Source of the DNA: Odontocerum albicorne
Taxonomy: Eukaryota; Arthropoda; Insecta; Trichoptera; Odontoceridae
Direction of reading: 5' to 3'
NCBI GenBank assembly: GCA_949825065.1
Contig: OX463854.1
Span: 11,197,112-11,261,111 of the forward strand
Length of the DNA stretch: 64,000 bases
Positions 1 through 10,766 of this stretch are shown here, one piece after another (the first letter of the stretch is position 1; the number at the start of each line of letters is the position of its first letter). The translations under genes and the position numbers were made by a program. The notes below the pieces were generated by a model. It did not search any database. It saw only the letters and a program-made list of their open reading frames with translations, and was not told the DNA's origin.

Positions 1-280
1 GACCTTCGTGCAGCGAGTCGCCGGTTCTAGCCCCAGGCTTCACTACTCCTTTCGAATGACACAGATATTTTTTTCCGCCTAGTATTTGGGGGTATAAGGA
101 TACATATGACTTCAGTCATATATATTTTTTTAAAAAGAGAAAATAAACATGCCGGCGTGCTCCATTTGCTGGTGTGTAAGTTATAAAAATTCATTAATAA
201 AAAAATAATAAACTCCACGGCACAACTTCGCTTTCTGCAAAGGGATCCTCGACTACGAGGCCCGGTTACTTGCAATTCGT
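1..280 (+). mobile_element. SINE-A copy (tRNA-derived), cut by window edge
   Basis: The copy matches those at 21268-21620, 41628-41950 and 51775-51945. It keeps the end of the tRNA-like head (box B-like ggttctagcc near 23-32), the middle module 'cgcctagtatttgggggtata' with the small inverted repeat tgacttcagtca (107-118), and a tail ending near 'gactacgaggcccgg'. A reading frame on the opposite strand here is only the complement of the SINE. Confidence 0.7.
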
Positions 281-814
281 TGTTATTAGCAATAATATAG
301 CACTCTAAATGGCACAATAACCTCTACAGTGGATATCGTAGAAACTCTTGACTAGACTGAAAGCTTTTTTACTACTATTATCAGCCTGTGTCCTATTAAT
401 TTTTATCGAACTCTTCTCAAATTCAAGTCAATAACGAACTAAATCGTCTTTTTTGTTCAATTTGAAGTCGTTTTTTTAGTTATTTTTATTCCATCTACTA
501 TATGGCGTTATTATGTTACTAAAATTTCAAGTTCTTTTTTTTAGCTATTCGTCAGGCTAAATATTATTTAAGAAGTAATATTTAATATATATTATTTAAG
601 TAGTAATACTTAATATATTTAACTTAAGAGGAATCTTGTGAAGATGCGAGATATTTGACATTTCTACATACCACACACATATCCTTTAAATTTTAAAGTT
701 TAAAACATCGCTAGGCGATATAGGTTATGTATTAAAATTAATATTTAATATGCTTGACGAAGAGCGTAGAGCTGGAAACTCGAGTCGTGAGCGTAACATC
801 GTATGAGGGAAAAT
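281..814. other. AT-rich stretch, no gene seen
   Basis: Both strands were read. A short local duplication of 'tatttaag.agtaatat.taatatat' lies near 565-620. No coding-like segment or recognised repeat was found. Confidence 0.5.
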
Positions 815-953
815 GGCGAAGTACTCGTAAGTGATGAGGGATTAGCAAGTATGTGTAAGGATATGGCAAAGTAAGTGATGAGGGATTAGCAAGTATGTGT
901 AAGGATATGGCAAAGTAAGTGATGAGGGATTAGCAAGTATGTGTAAGGATATG
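815..953. repeat. 44-bp tandem repeat, 3 units
   Basis: Three nearly identical units run in a row, each containing 'gtgatgagggattagcaag' and 'tatgtgtaaggatat'. The first unit reads gaagTACTCGTAagtg where the other two read aaagTAagtg, so it carries a clean 6-bp gain at a TA dinucleotide (see the octamer feature). Confidence 0.9.
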
Positions 954-1254
954 ATTGCAGTGTAAATGTTTCACATGAATGTTTTAGTATTAATGATACA
1001 TAAATGAAATTTGATATTAAAGGAATGAGACCACATTTTCTTAGGCAATGTGTAGAGATGTATAATAGTAATCTCTTCACAAATTGGTGAAGTTAACATT
1101 TTTTACTCTTCAATTCATATTTTAACTCAGAGGAAATCAATTTTCAATATTGTATTATGAGTAAAACATATAAAAACCTTATTTAACCATGTATATACCA
1201 TTGAATTTTGCAGAGAAGATAAAACGCCAAAATTTCGCCAAATCGAGTGTCAAA

Positions 1255-1500
1255 TATTCCTATCACGATATAATTCCTCTATATCCACACACCTTCTCAT
1301 AGGTATTTCTGGTATTCGTACTCTTCACTTTTACTTCTTTAAAAACTAGTCACTTGATCTTATCATACTTTTCTTAGTCATCCTTTACTACGCCTCTCAC
1401 TCAAATCTGCATTATATGATAAATATCTTTTGTTGCACAATCGTTCAACATGTACAAACAACCTCAATACGCTCTTTTTCATCCCATATAACATACCAGC
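1255..1500 (-). mobile_element. LINE-V 3' fragment (degenerate)
   Basis: On the minus strand this matches the C-terminal coding region and 3' end of the LINE repeated at 33470-34110 and elsewhere. Shared blocks are 'ccacacaccttctcata', 'cacttgatc..atactttcttagtc' and 'cgttcaacatgt..aaacaacctc'. It is strongly decayed, with no open frame. Confidence 0.5.
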
Positions 1501-1559
1501 TTTTAGCTGATTTAATTTTTTAATAATCAGTTATATTTTTAACGGAAGGCTTCTTATTG

Positions 1560-1985
1560 GAGAGATGATGATAGTAGTTGTTGGTAAATAAATAAAATAC
1601 GTTAAATCGCAATGCGGAAGGAGAGAGTGAATGAATGTTTTATTTATCAGTATGTGGGTATTAATACATTTCAGAATGGGCGCGGGAGTGCGCCCGCGAT
1701 ATATATTTATCTCGCTTCTGTGCGTGCAGAAATGGTCAATTGAAGTATTGTAGATATCGTAAATAGTATTGTGGGTAATAATCTATTTACGGAACCGGCG
1801 AGACAACGTGATGCGTTCTCTTTCTACTATGGAATGCGGCGCGATGTCCAGCCGCGTCAATGTTTTGGCATGTGACCTTCGGACTGTAAAATATAATTCG
1901 TCGAGGTGTCCAAAGGTCGTTTCGTCGGTCGTTGACCGTATGTGCTGACAATATTCAGCGACGACCGTGGTTCCCACATATTTTT
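1560..1985 (+). repeat. Repeat F copy 1 (unclassified, possibly LTR-like)
   Basis: Matches 21690-22020 in order: 'gtgaatgaatgttttattta', 'cgcgatatatatttatctcgc', 'gtgcgtgca', 'cggcgagacaa' and 'tcggtcgttgaccgtatgt'. It is GC-richer than its surroundings. An AATAAA-like motif and about 400 bp without an open frame would suit a solo LTR, but I found no matching TG/CA ends or target duplication. Confidence 0.5.
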
Positions 1986-2045
1986 AATTGTACGCTAACA
2001 AACTACATATTATTTTTTCTACATCTAAACATAGTTGAAATTATT

Positions 2046-2171
2046 TAATCTTAGCGGTATTTTCGATGAGACAAAGTAATCAACGATATTTTCGATGAGA
2101 CAAATTAATCAGCGGTATTTTCGATGAGACAAAGTACGAGTAATCAGCGGCATTTTCGATGAGACAAAGTA
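2046..2171. repeat. Tandem repeat, 4 units of about 29-36 bp
   Basis: The core 'tattttcgatgagacaaa' recurs four times (one copy reads 'cattttcg'). Between units 3 and 4 the junction reads caaagTACGAGTAatcag, while the unit 1/2 junction reads caaagTAatcaa. This is a clean 6-bp gain at TA. Confidence 0.85.
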
Positions 2172-2225
2172 AAAAATATGTATACCAAATAATCGACGAT
2201 TATTTGGTATACATATTTTTTACTT
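2167..2225. repeat. Near-perfect 59-bp palindrome
   Basis: Two 29-nt arms (2167-2195 and 2197-2225) are exact reverse complements around one base. The right arm belongs to the dispersed repeat that continues to 2330. The left arm looks like an inverted copy of it fused to the tandem array, as template switching during replication would produce. Confidence 0.9.
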
Positions 2226-2330
2226 CCCTTTAAAAATATTTTTATCTCTATACAATATACGAAAGGATATGGCCACATAATGACCCCCATCTGCCTGATT
2301 TGAATCAACGAGTGTGAGAAGATTCTTTTT
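2217..2330 (+). repeat. Dispersed repeat shared with 15215-15330
   Basis: Both places share 'ctatacaatat', 'ggttatgaccacataatgacc' (here ggatatggcc) and 'catctgcctgattcgaatc'. No coding capacity is visible and the class is unknown. Confidence 0.6.
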
Positions 2331-3170
2331 TCCAAGTCAAAACATTGTTTCCTTTTGAAATAAACTTGATAACCGCGTGAAATTCAATTTTTAATATGTC
2401 AGAATATAAGGAAATAACATATTTTCTATCAGCTCTAGTTAACATACTTCTGATGATATAGATATCAAATTTTAACTGTCAACATCTCCTAACCCTGCGG
2501 TAGACGTGGCTATTGTGGCATCTGTTCATACAAGCGTTAACTTATTCAGACAGGATTTTTTTGGACCATAGTGGTATCCCAATGGAATCGCACTCAAAAA
2601 CAACAACTAAGCCACTGTTTTCTGTCCAACATTTTGTTCGCTGTCTATTTCGATAGAAACACAACGATATTGTAATTGCCCGAGTATTTCGTAATAATTA
2701 TTTCTAAAAAGTACTCCGCTTTTCAGAGCTCGGGGTTACTACAATATTACAAACAATGGATACGATTTTGAAATCAACTTTTAGCCAGTATAATGAAGGT
2801 CCATGGGCATTGCACGCAACCGTAATTATATACTGTTTCATTTACTTTAATGTTACATTTCAGCGTATTAAAATTATTCTTTCGTATTAGCGAACGCGAT
2901 ATTTATTCCTTCTGAGTTGTCAGTTAAATTACATCGTGAAATTATATATACAAAGAAGAAAGACACTTCAATAGGACGATCATGGAATTGGGTATTGTTA
3001 GCGAACCTGGAATTTCGTGTGTTTTTTTCATTCTGGCGTCTAAGACATGTTACTTCCGTATAAATTTGGAAGTTGCATGCAAGATGAAATCTTTTAAATT
3101 ATTTAAATTTGGTAGAAAATAAACAAATTGTACTCGACACTTATAAAGAAACAAAATATAGTAGTAACAA
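2331..3170. other. No gene seen
   Basis: AT-rich with scattered stops in all frames. A segment at 2463-2500 resembles the arm of the hairpin at 27134-27236 ('tatcaaa.tttaac.gt.aacatctcct'), so it is probably the edge of a dispersed repeat. Confidence 0.4.
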
Positions 3171-3252
3171 GAATTTTAATCTGGTAATAAGATTTTAATC
3201 TGGTAATAAGATTTTAATCTGGTAATAAGATTTTAATCTGGTAATAAGATTT
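3171..3252. repeat. 19-bp tandem repeat, about 4 units
   Basis: The unit ggtaataagattttaatct is repeated about 4.3 times almost without change, which indicates a young local expansion. Confidence 0.9.
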
Positions 3253-3283
3253 GATATGCCAGGAAATGTCTTTCATTGAAATA

Positions 3284-3919
3284 AAAAACTAACCACGTAG
3301 AGTTTTTTTTTATTTCGGTTCGATTAACATTATTTAATATTCTTAATAATCAATTACGAGTATTATTTAGAATTTAAAAAAGGTTTGTAGGTTTTCGCGA
3401 TTAGAACTGTATTTTCGAAGCCTCGCACAATATTTTCGAAGCCTCGCACAATATTCTAGGATATTTAAAGTATATTTCTTGATTGGTGTCAATAATAAAA
3501 GGACAATAGACAGCGCCGTATAGAGAGCAAACTCTCCTCAAGGGCGCTCGAAAGTTTTTGTCGATAACAATATATTTCTCGTCATTCGAAAGTGTGTATG
3601 GTATTTCGTTATTGTAACAGCCCTAATGCAATTGAGTATTATTTAATAAATTGACTCTTTATTTTTCGTTAGTGTACAATTTTTCGATTAATATTTCAAT
3701 TGAATTGACCTTTATTTGCCCAAAATTATAAACTATATGGGATTTTAAATCTGTTCTAAAGTGAATAAAAGTGGGTTTGAATCCCGTGTTAGCGCCAAAA
3801 AACTAACCACGTAGAGTTTTTTTATTTCGGTTCGATTAACATTATTTAATATTCTTAATAATCAATTACGAGTATTATTTAGAATTTAAAATAGGTTTGT
3901 AGGCTTTCGTGATTAGAGC
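3284..3919. repeat. About 122-bp direct repeats (3284-3406 and 3797-3919)
   Basis: The two copies begin 'aaaaaactaaccacgtagag', are almost identical, and both carry TACGAGTA at the same place (3355 and 3867), so the octamer predates the duplication. The segment between holds a doubled 'ttcgaagcctcgcacaatat' (3414-3455), a block resembling 45385-45470 ('aataataaaaggacaat', 'ctcaagggcgctc' at 3489-3550) and a tRNA box-B-like 'ggtttgaatcccgtg' at 3775-3790. This could be a retroelement copied with its flank; the class is unclear. Confidence 0.6.
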
Positions 3920-4330
3920 GATACTGAAGTTGAAAACTAGCAAACACTGAAGATGAGAACTACAACTTTCTCGAAACGTCGACACTTACAACCACAAAAA
4001 CGCAGTTCAACCTCCGGAAGACCTTGTACTATTAAGTACTTCTTAATGTAAAGAAGCAATACTTTGACCTTGTTTTTAATTATTAAATTATGCAAATCAA
4101 AATGCATGTGTTTCCAATTTGTTTTTTAAATTGGTAGAATGGATGTAAATTTAAATAGGATCGGATGCAGAGTGGACCGCACTGTATATGATATATGCAA
4201 GTGGGGCCTAGCAGAGTTGCCTACCTTTGAGAGATTATGAGCATGGACTACATCACATGCAGCTTCCCAATGTATATATTTCTTCAACACTTGGAGGAAC
4301 TCCACAAACTAACATCTAACGATGCGACCT
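3920..4330. other. No gene seen
   Basis: Unique-looking sequence of somewhat higher GC near 4150-4330. No frame longer than a few dozen codons and no recognised element. Confidence 0.4.
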
Positions 4331-4608
4331 ACTTGAAGAAGGACAGCATGCAGAATAAGAAACCTAGTTGAAGAAGGACAGCATGCAGAATAAGAAACCT
4401 AGTTGAAGAAGGACAGCATGCAGAATAAGAAACCTAGTTGAAGAAGGACAGCATGCAGAATAAGAAACCTAGTTGAAGAAGGACAGCATGCAGAATAAGA
4501 AACCTAGTTGAAGAAGGACAGCATGCAGAATAAGAAACCTAGTTGAAGAAGGACAGCATGCAGAATAAGAAACGTAGTTGAAGAAGGACAGCATGCAGAA
4601 TAAGAAAG
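4331..4608. repeat. 35-bp satellite, about 8 units
   Basis: The unit contains 'gaagaaggacagcatgcag' and 'aataagaaacctagtt'. Copies start at 4335, 4370, 4405, 4440, 4475, 4510, 4545 and 4580. Only one substitution was seen (cctag to cgtag in unit 7), so the array is recent. A reading frame on the other strand across its end is not a gene. Confidence 0.95.
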
Positions 4609-5639
4609 AGATACAACCTTATTTTAACATACATCGACACGTCACACGTTATTCTCAATATAAGCATTAAAATTGCCTTATTGATAACTCGGTATCTTTT
4701 ATTGATTTTCCGTGTCCACGTTTCATTTATTTTCATCAATGTTGACACTACTACGCTATTATGGACCATATTAAAGATTTTAATTTGGCTCGGGTTCAGT
4801 GCATTAAAAATAATACTTATTATTTGACGTATACCTAAATATCTGTTAACTTTAACAACTTGACGTTTTTTTCACTTGTCTCGATTTTAACGTCCGTATC
4901 AATGTCCTTGATTTTACTAAATGAGGCTTCTCTAAGGCTTTTACTAGTTCCATAATTTTTAATAATCCTTAATATATACAAACTGTGGAATGAATTCAAC
5001 CCCATTAGCCATTGAATGGCTATATCATTCAACAGAGATAATGTTATTTTTTTATATCTGTAATATTGTTTGAAAAAAAATTGCTATATTAACACTGACT
5101 CCCTATTTTCGATATTTTATTTTTATAACCATATTACACGTATAACTCATATTTAATTCCCGATTTAATTTTATCTATGTCTTAACTTTCGTTTCCTTTT
5201 TTTTAAATAATATTTCATTTACTTAGTATAAAGACAATATAACGGATAACAATAATAATTATGAAACAAAAACGAGATGATTGAAAGTATTATAAATCCT
5301 TTAAAACAATAAATCCACCAGATGTATTTACATGAAATTAGTAAATATTATTAATAAATAAGGTCGAACAAAGGATCTTTTGAAATAGTAAATGGTAATT
5401 AAAACCAAACGAAAATCAAGTAAGAATCCAAAATAATGGACTCTCTCGCTACATTCGTATCCTCAAATTCAACACTTGTCAAAATAAATTACCTATAGAT
5501 AGTTCTGAAAGAGAAGAGCGTACTAAGACAGCTTATACAATTGTTCTGATTCACAGCCTGTGTATACAAAATACGGTATCTCTGAGAGTAGAGGAATTCC
5601 GCTAAGAACCTTTTCAAATGCAGAAAGCAGAACGATAGT
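4609..5639. other. No gene seen
   Basis: Very AT-rich. Short frames on the minus strand (4835-5032 and 4539-4769) have no recognisable motif. The first traces of the LINE pseudogene below may begin near 5490. Confidence 0.4.
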
Positions 5640-6715
5640 GTCCCCTGATCTGGCTGTTTGTTATATGTACTGTCACCTAATTTATTGAACATACTCGTAT
5701 ATGGAGTATAGATTATTAGAAAAATATTAGACTGATAGAAAGGTGGTTTTATCATAAGAGGTCGTAAAATCTTCAAAATAAGATCCGCAAATGATACATT
5801 AATTATAGCCAACTACGAAGGTGAGGTGGTCAAGCTCCTTCATAAGTTAAAATATAGAGCCACCAACAAGGACTAGACATATACAATAGTTCTCATCGTG
5901 GACCGATTTGACACTCCGATAAGAAGTGACTTGTTTAAGTGTTACGAAGAAGTCAACGAGTATGTCTACCTAGATGCTCTTATTTCGAGGAATCGAGGAT
6001 GTGAATCAAATAACCTAATATGAATTGAAATGATAAAATCAGTTACGACAAATCGGACAAAGGTACGGATTAACTTAAATCCTCGAGTTATGTCCCAAAT
6101 ATTCTCTATAACACTGTATGAAGTGGAAAAATGAACGGTGAGAAAGAAGGCAATGTACATTATCTTCAACATACGGTTTTGGATGCGGATGTATCGTATC
6201 CAAAAGACAGCAAGACACATCAACGTCTCTATCATTAAAAAAATGGAAGTTACCGAAAAACTTTCGAGAACCTGCGAAAAAAGAATCCTAGCATTATTTG
6301 ATTACTGAGAGAGTTGAGAAAAGGCGAGCAAGAGGAAAGTATCCTATGAGAGGAACGGTCCAAATAAAGAAGCTGGTGATTACTGGGACAATTAAGGGAA
6401 GGCAAGCAAGAGGAACATGATCTATGAGAGAGACGGACTAAATAAAGAAGTTGACGATTACTGGGACAGTTGCAGGAAGGCGAGCAAGAAGAACGCGACC
6501 TATTAGAGGGATGAACCAAATAAAGAAGTTGGTGATTACTGGGACAGTTGAGGGAAGGCGAGCAAGTGGAAAGTACCCTATGAGAGGGACGGACCAAATA
6601 AAGAAGTAAGCAGGATTCTTTTCAAACGCTGCATTCAGCGTGTCTGAGAAAGATGGAGACAGATGGAAAGCCGAGTCCGACAGTAGAAGACCACGACGTT
6701 CAGCATTGAGCATGC
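5640..6715 (+). pseudogene. LINE reverse transcriptase, 3' part, degenerate
   Basis: Joined across frameshifts, the plus strand reads as the second half of a non-LTR RT. First comes a remnant of the RQGC-LSP block near 5640. The active-site block is KIRSANDTLIIA near 5775, where YADD has decayed to SAND. EVNEYVYLDALIS follows near 5950, then the tail with TVRKK, WMRMYRIQK and KRILALF near 6125-6295. It ends in SVSEKDGDRWKAESDSRRP and RRSALSMR with a stop near 6715. The catalytic change and many stops show it is dead. After the stop comes 'gaagaagagc', an eroded GAA-type tail like that of the element at 61-62.5 kb. Two frames on the minus strand here are shadows. Confidence 0.8.
6300..6605 (+). 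repeat. 78-bp tandem amplification inside LINE C-terminus
   Basis: Units start at 6300, 6378, 6456 and 6534, an exact 78-bp (26-codon) period. Each encodes a version of ITGTVEGRRARGKYPMRGT plus DQIKKLV, the conserved basic segment found once in related LINE tails (compare 53783-53900). The period keeps frame, but at least two units contain stops, so selection for length is not shown. Confidence 0.9.
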
Positions 6716-7654
6716 GATGAAGAAGAGCAGATATTTGTCTAAAAGCACATATGATATTTATGATATATCGTAAAGAATGAAAAATTATTCATCCAACTAC
6801 GAGTATTATAACATTAAATTGTTACTTAACCGTACCAACCGCAATTAAAAGTGACTTTCACATTCAAAAGTTTATATTTAAAGGAATTAACGAGAGACAT
6901 TATGTATGTTAGTTTATATGTGCTGTATATACCTTAAATTTATTTTATTGCCATGGTTAAAATATACAGTTCTGGTCACGATTACATTTTTTGGACCATA
7001 TTTTTTTTGGTTAATCTAATTCATATATTTCCGTCAAACCATTTAAGAACAAAGTTTTTAATACGAAATTTCAATAGGAAAAAAATATTCGTCACGTTTT
7101 TAAAAAAAAATATATCTAAATGATGTTCACTTTAATGTGAAAGAAATCGACACGATAAACTAAGCATAAATGACAGACCTGTTTAGCTCTATGAAAACGT
7201 GTTCGATGTTCTATGTATTTCGTTTACCAAGACTGTATACTAATATTTATTTGAATACTTAAAGAATTTTTTATACTAAAACAGTTTATTGATTCAGACT
7301 AAAAAAATAACTTATATAAATGTTACACATCATCCTGATAATATGAAACTTGAAACCTTTTATTATTGGTGTTCTAAGTTTATTGATTTTTTTTAAATAT
7401 TTTGGTGCTTGTTATTTAATATGAATTGAAACTCAGCAATATTTTAATAAATAAAATGTCTTAAGTATAAAAAAATGGCTTTAAATATATGAAACTCTAT
7501 GCATTACGATGGTATTTACCCTCTTAATCTTATGGCTACTTTGAAACAAAGTAAGACCTGCAAATTACGCCAACATACAGAACTAAGCAATATTCAAGTA
7601 TAAATATTCTAGCCGAGATTATTCCGCCTGAAAACAACGTCTGGATATGAAATT
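6716..7654. other. No gene seen
   Basis: AT-rich, with homopolymer runs and stops in all frames. An octamer site lies at 6798. No recognisable element. Confidence 0.4.
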
Positions 7655-7900
7655 AAAACATGCGTCGGGATAATTAATATAAGAAGTGGAATAACAAAGT
7701 AATCAATTATAAAATATTATTATATAAAGTTCCACACAGTTAAAACTAAAACCGTTGATAAATGTTGTTTATAGATTAAAAAAAAAACAGTATTTATTGT
7801 GTGATATTTTAAACTTAAACGAGACCTCATGACGGGATGTAGAAATACGTGTCGTGGCGATTAAAATATGATAGCTAATGGAATAACGAAGCAATGTATT
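7655..7900. mobile_element. MITE family E, copy 1
   Basis: Terminal segments are inverted ('agtggaataacaaagtaat' near 7686 and 'ggaataacgaagcaatgta' near 7878). The interior includes 'gggatgtagaaatacgtgt', which reappears as its complement in the copy at 59640-59830. Non-coding foldback-type element; superfamily unknown. Confidence 0.55.
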
Positions 7901-8734
7901 AGTGGACCACTCATAAACGCCTCTGAATAGATTCAGAAGAAATTATATGGTTAAATTATTCTTAAGCAGGAATGCCAAAAAAATAACAAATCTATTTGCC
8001 AGTATATTGGCAGAGAAAATTCTGCCTGTGATATCTGGGTAGGAACCAAAAATATTGCTATATATTTATGTGTATTGTTGACACATGATGATAAATCCAA
8101 CGGTTTAGAACAATCCCTGCGATATTGTTGAAGACCGCTTCCAAATTTCGTTAAATACTCGAATTTCAAGTTATCGAATTTCATTGTCTGCAAACCACGC
8201 ACTTGAACTTTTGCATCACCAATGCCACGGACAAGTCGAGGCGTATGTTACAAATGAATGAAAAATTATATTTTCTTCGCCGAAAAAAATATTGCGCCGT
8301 TCACCCTACGTGCGTTAGTATCGTATGATACTCGCCCGCTCGTCACGTGCACTGAAATGAATATTACAAAACGTAATAAGAAATAATGCCTACAGATATG
8401 GGGATTTTTTTTTAAATACAAGTATTGTTGCTATGAAAATGTCACGTCCGTCGATAAATTTCTTTATGTAAACATATGGTCTACGTAATATGAACAAAAA
8501 CTTCGATATGTATCGCTTAAGGTGTAAGTAAGCACACCGCAAGTATGTGTTTTTTTTAACTACTATATGGTCCAGCGGAAGAGAAAATTGTTTTTAATTT
8601 TTAAATTTTAGTAATATCACGATTTTTTTGTATACGGTTCAACTTGGTGGGCTAATTACCACATGGAAATCTTTTCCGTACATACGTAAACGCATACCAT
8701 CACGCATTTTCCATGCTGGGGAAGGCAGGTAGGA
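7901..8734. other. No gene seen
   Basis: A minus-strand frame at 7951-8202 has no recognisable motif. The rest is AT-rich and unassigned. Confidence 0.4.
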
Positions 8735-9080
8735 AGTAGCGTCAGACTTTTTTATCTCGACATAAATAGTTTACTCTTCCACATCTATACAGCTCCTTCA
8801 ATTTATTTTCCTATTTACTTTTTCTTCTTTATAAATAACTTTCACTCAATACGACCATACTTTCCTTGAATTTCCTTTACTACACTTTGTGTTCACACTT
8901 GCACTGTGCACTTGTTTTGTAAGTATTTCATTATTCATTCGTTTCACGCGCTCAAACCATTTCAGAATGCTTATTTTCACCTTCCTCAACACACAAAACC
9001 TTAATTTCACATTCATCCCAAATGATCTTTGTGGACTTATGAGTATTGTTTTGTGTATAAAAATCAGTGAACGAACCTTA
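8735..9080 (-). mobile_element. LINE-V C-terminal and 3' fragment
   Basis: The minus-strand copy aligns with 33530-33800: 'ccacatctatacagct', 'gaccatactttccttg', 'gcacttgttttgtaag', 'cattcgtttcacgc.ctcaaaccat' and 'aatgctta'. The region encodes the LINE tail that elsewhere reads WFGHVERMNEE. The plus-strand frame at 8889-9089 is a shadow. Confidence 0.65.
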
Positions 9081-9289
9081 ATACAATAAATTGAATGTTT
9101 CTAATTTAAATACTTTTTTTGTATAATTCAATTATGGAGAGATTTAATTTGACTTTTGTTTAAGTTTAATTTTTATTCTTATACTCGTATACACATGTGT
9201 ATAAAAGTTTAAATAAATAAAAAAACAATCAAAATTGTACATTTATATTCCCCTGACCTTATTAAGTATCGAAAGATTGTCAAATAGAC

Positions 9290-9540
9290 AATTTAGGCAG
9301 TCGATCGGAGCGTGATTGTTATTGCGACAGGAGTTTGAATACTTGGGCTTGCTTATTTTTTCATGCTAAATATCCTCAGTGAGGTACCGGCAAAATCCTA
9401 GTTTACTGGGGACACGACAAATGAAAGGCAACAAACCCATATCCATTAAAATTGTGTGTCCAAATTAAAATACCTGTTGTTTTTTTCGCAAAAGATGTAT
9501 ATTTATTGTCATGTGTAAAATAAATAAATAAAAAAAAAAC
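9290..9540 (+). mobile_element. LINE-K 3' end, internally deleted
   Basis: Starts at 'cagtcgatcggagcgtgatt', equivalent to codons for QSIGAWLLLRQDFEYLG in the longer copy at 44720-45390. It then jumps to the 3' UTR ('catgctaaatatcctcag', 'gtttactggggacacgac', 'aacaaacccatatccatt') and ends in an AATA-type tail. About 250 bp present in the 45-kb copy is missing. Confidence 0.7.
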
Positions 9541-9599
9541 AAAATAATTCTTAAGAATGCTCTATACGTATTTCATTAATTTTTCGTTTTTTTTAATTT

Positions 9600-9830
9600 A
9601 CTTGTCCTCAGATAGGCATACGCCCTGTTAGGTAAAAGATGTTTATTTTATTGTAAGAACAAAAAATATAAATACATTTAAAAAAATATTATCTCCATAT
9701 ACATTGCCATTTATCGAAAGAATCAGGGCAACATCGCACTCACAAGACTTTACCACCTGACTTTGTCCTGCGCCAAGTCGGTCAATGTGTTCCATAGAAC
9801 AACTAACTTAATTTTTCACAATTTCTCTAT
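9600..9830 (-). pseudogene. LINE C-terminal remnant
   Basis: On the minus strand near 9740-9800 one frame reads TDLAQDKVRW, a stop, then SLVSAMLP. This matches the closing motif (LAQDRxRWRxLVxA) of many insect non-LTR retrotransposon proteins. The rest of the segment would be its 3' UTR. Short and decayed, so the call is tentative. Confidence 0.4.
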
Positions 9831-9919
9831 CCGCGTTGTTTATGTAAGTATAAGGCGACACGCATATTTATTCCGGTTTTTGAAGTACGAGTCCAAGAAA
9901 AAAAAATAGACTTCTGTAT

Positions 9920-10015
9920 AAATACCATTACACCGTTTTACTGTCAGGGTAGGTAAAGAGAACAGAGTTCTAGATTTTCCTACCACACTACACATATTTC
10001 TCCTCATCTACATAT
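9920..10015 (-). mobile_element. LINE-V 3' terminal fragment
   Basis: Contains 'ccattacaccgttttactgtcagggtaggtaaagagaacag', the complement of the LINE-V 3' end seen at 33495-33540 and 24515-24560. Confidence 0.6.
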
Positions 10016-10766
10016 ATCGTTGTTGGATCTCGTAGTCGAGGATCCCCTCGCCATTCCAGCGTCAACTCGTTTTGTTTCGTTCTATTTTTTTATCTTCTTT
10101 AGAAGAGTGAGCCATTGAACATCAGCATGTTCAGCAGCCACGCCGCTGTACTAGACGCACCTTTTTCCTTCTTTCTTTTTTTTTTTTGAAAGAAAATATT
10201 TTACTAAAGTCATATATAGTATATCTCCTTACCAGGCAAGAAAAAAATGCCTGTGTAATTCGAGGAGAGTATCACAGCGCGGATTTTGAACCGGTAACTT
10301 TCCGCACGGTAGTCCAGTGCGTAACGACGCGGCCATGCACCTCATACGACTCCAACGATTTCTCTGCCTTTTTTACATTTGCTTCTTTCAAAATACCATT
10401 AACTTGATCCAAAAAATATTGCGTTATTCTTCATCTACAAGGCATTATTTTCTTAGAATATCAATATGCTTATTCCTTCTTTTTTTTTTTGAAAGAAAAT
10501 ATTTTACTAAAGTCATATATATCTCTTTACCAGGCAGGAAAAAATGCCTGTGTAATTCGAGGGGAGTATCACAGCGCGGATTTTGAACCGGTAACCTTCC
10601 GCACGGTAGTCCAGTGCGTAACGACGCGGCCATGCACCTCATACGACTCCAACGATTTCTCTGCCTTTTTTACATTTGCTTCTTTCAAAATACCATTAAC
10701 TTGATCCAAAAAATATTGCCTTATTCTTCATCTATAAGACATTATTTTCTTAGAATATTAATATGG
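10016..10766 (-). mobile_element. SINE-A copy with partial tandem duplication (with LINE-V piece)
   Basis: A minus-oriented SINE-A runs from its 3' end ('gtagtcgaggatcc' complement, 10030) to its tRNA-like head near 10345, and is joined to a short LINE-V piece (10346-10445). A block of about 300 bp (about 10178-10469) is then repeated at about 10481-10766 with only a few differences, including a 6-bp gtatat indel. The paired reading frames on both strands here (for example 10186-10407 and 10489-10704) are artefacts of this duplication. Confidence 0.85.

Noticed and set aside
1560..1985. LTR of an LTR retrotransposon
   Set aside because: Two dispersed copies exist, but no TG/CA ends, primer-binding site or target duplication could be fixed. 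Left as an unclassified repeat.
4331..4608. 35-bp repeats resembling a CRISPR array
   Set aside because: Head-to-tail identical units without spacers and without any cas-like gene nearby.
6250..6597. 115-codon minus-strand reading frame with repeats
   Set aside because: It is the complement of the amplified LINE module, which makes sense only on the plus strand.
10186..10704. Paired similar frames suggesting a duplicated small gene
   Set aside because: They arise from the duplicated SINE/LINE block and contain SINE box sequences in translation.
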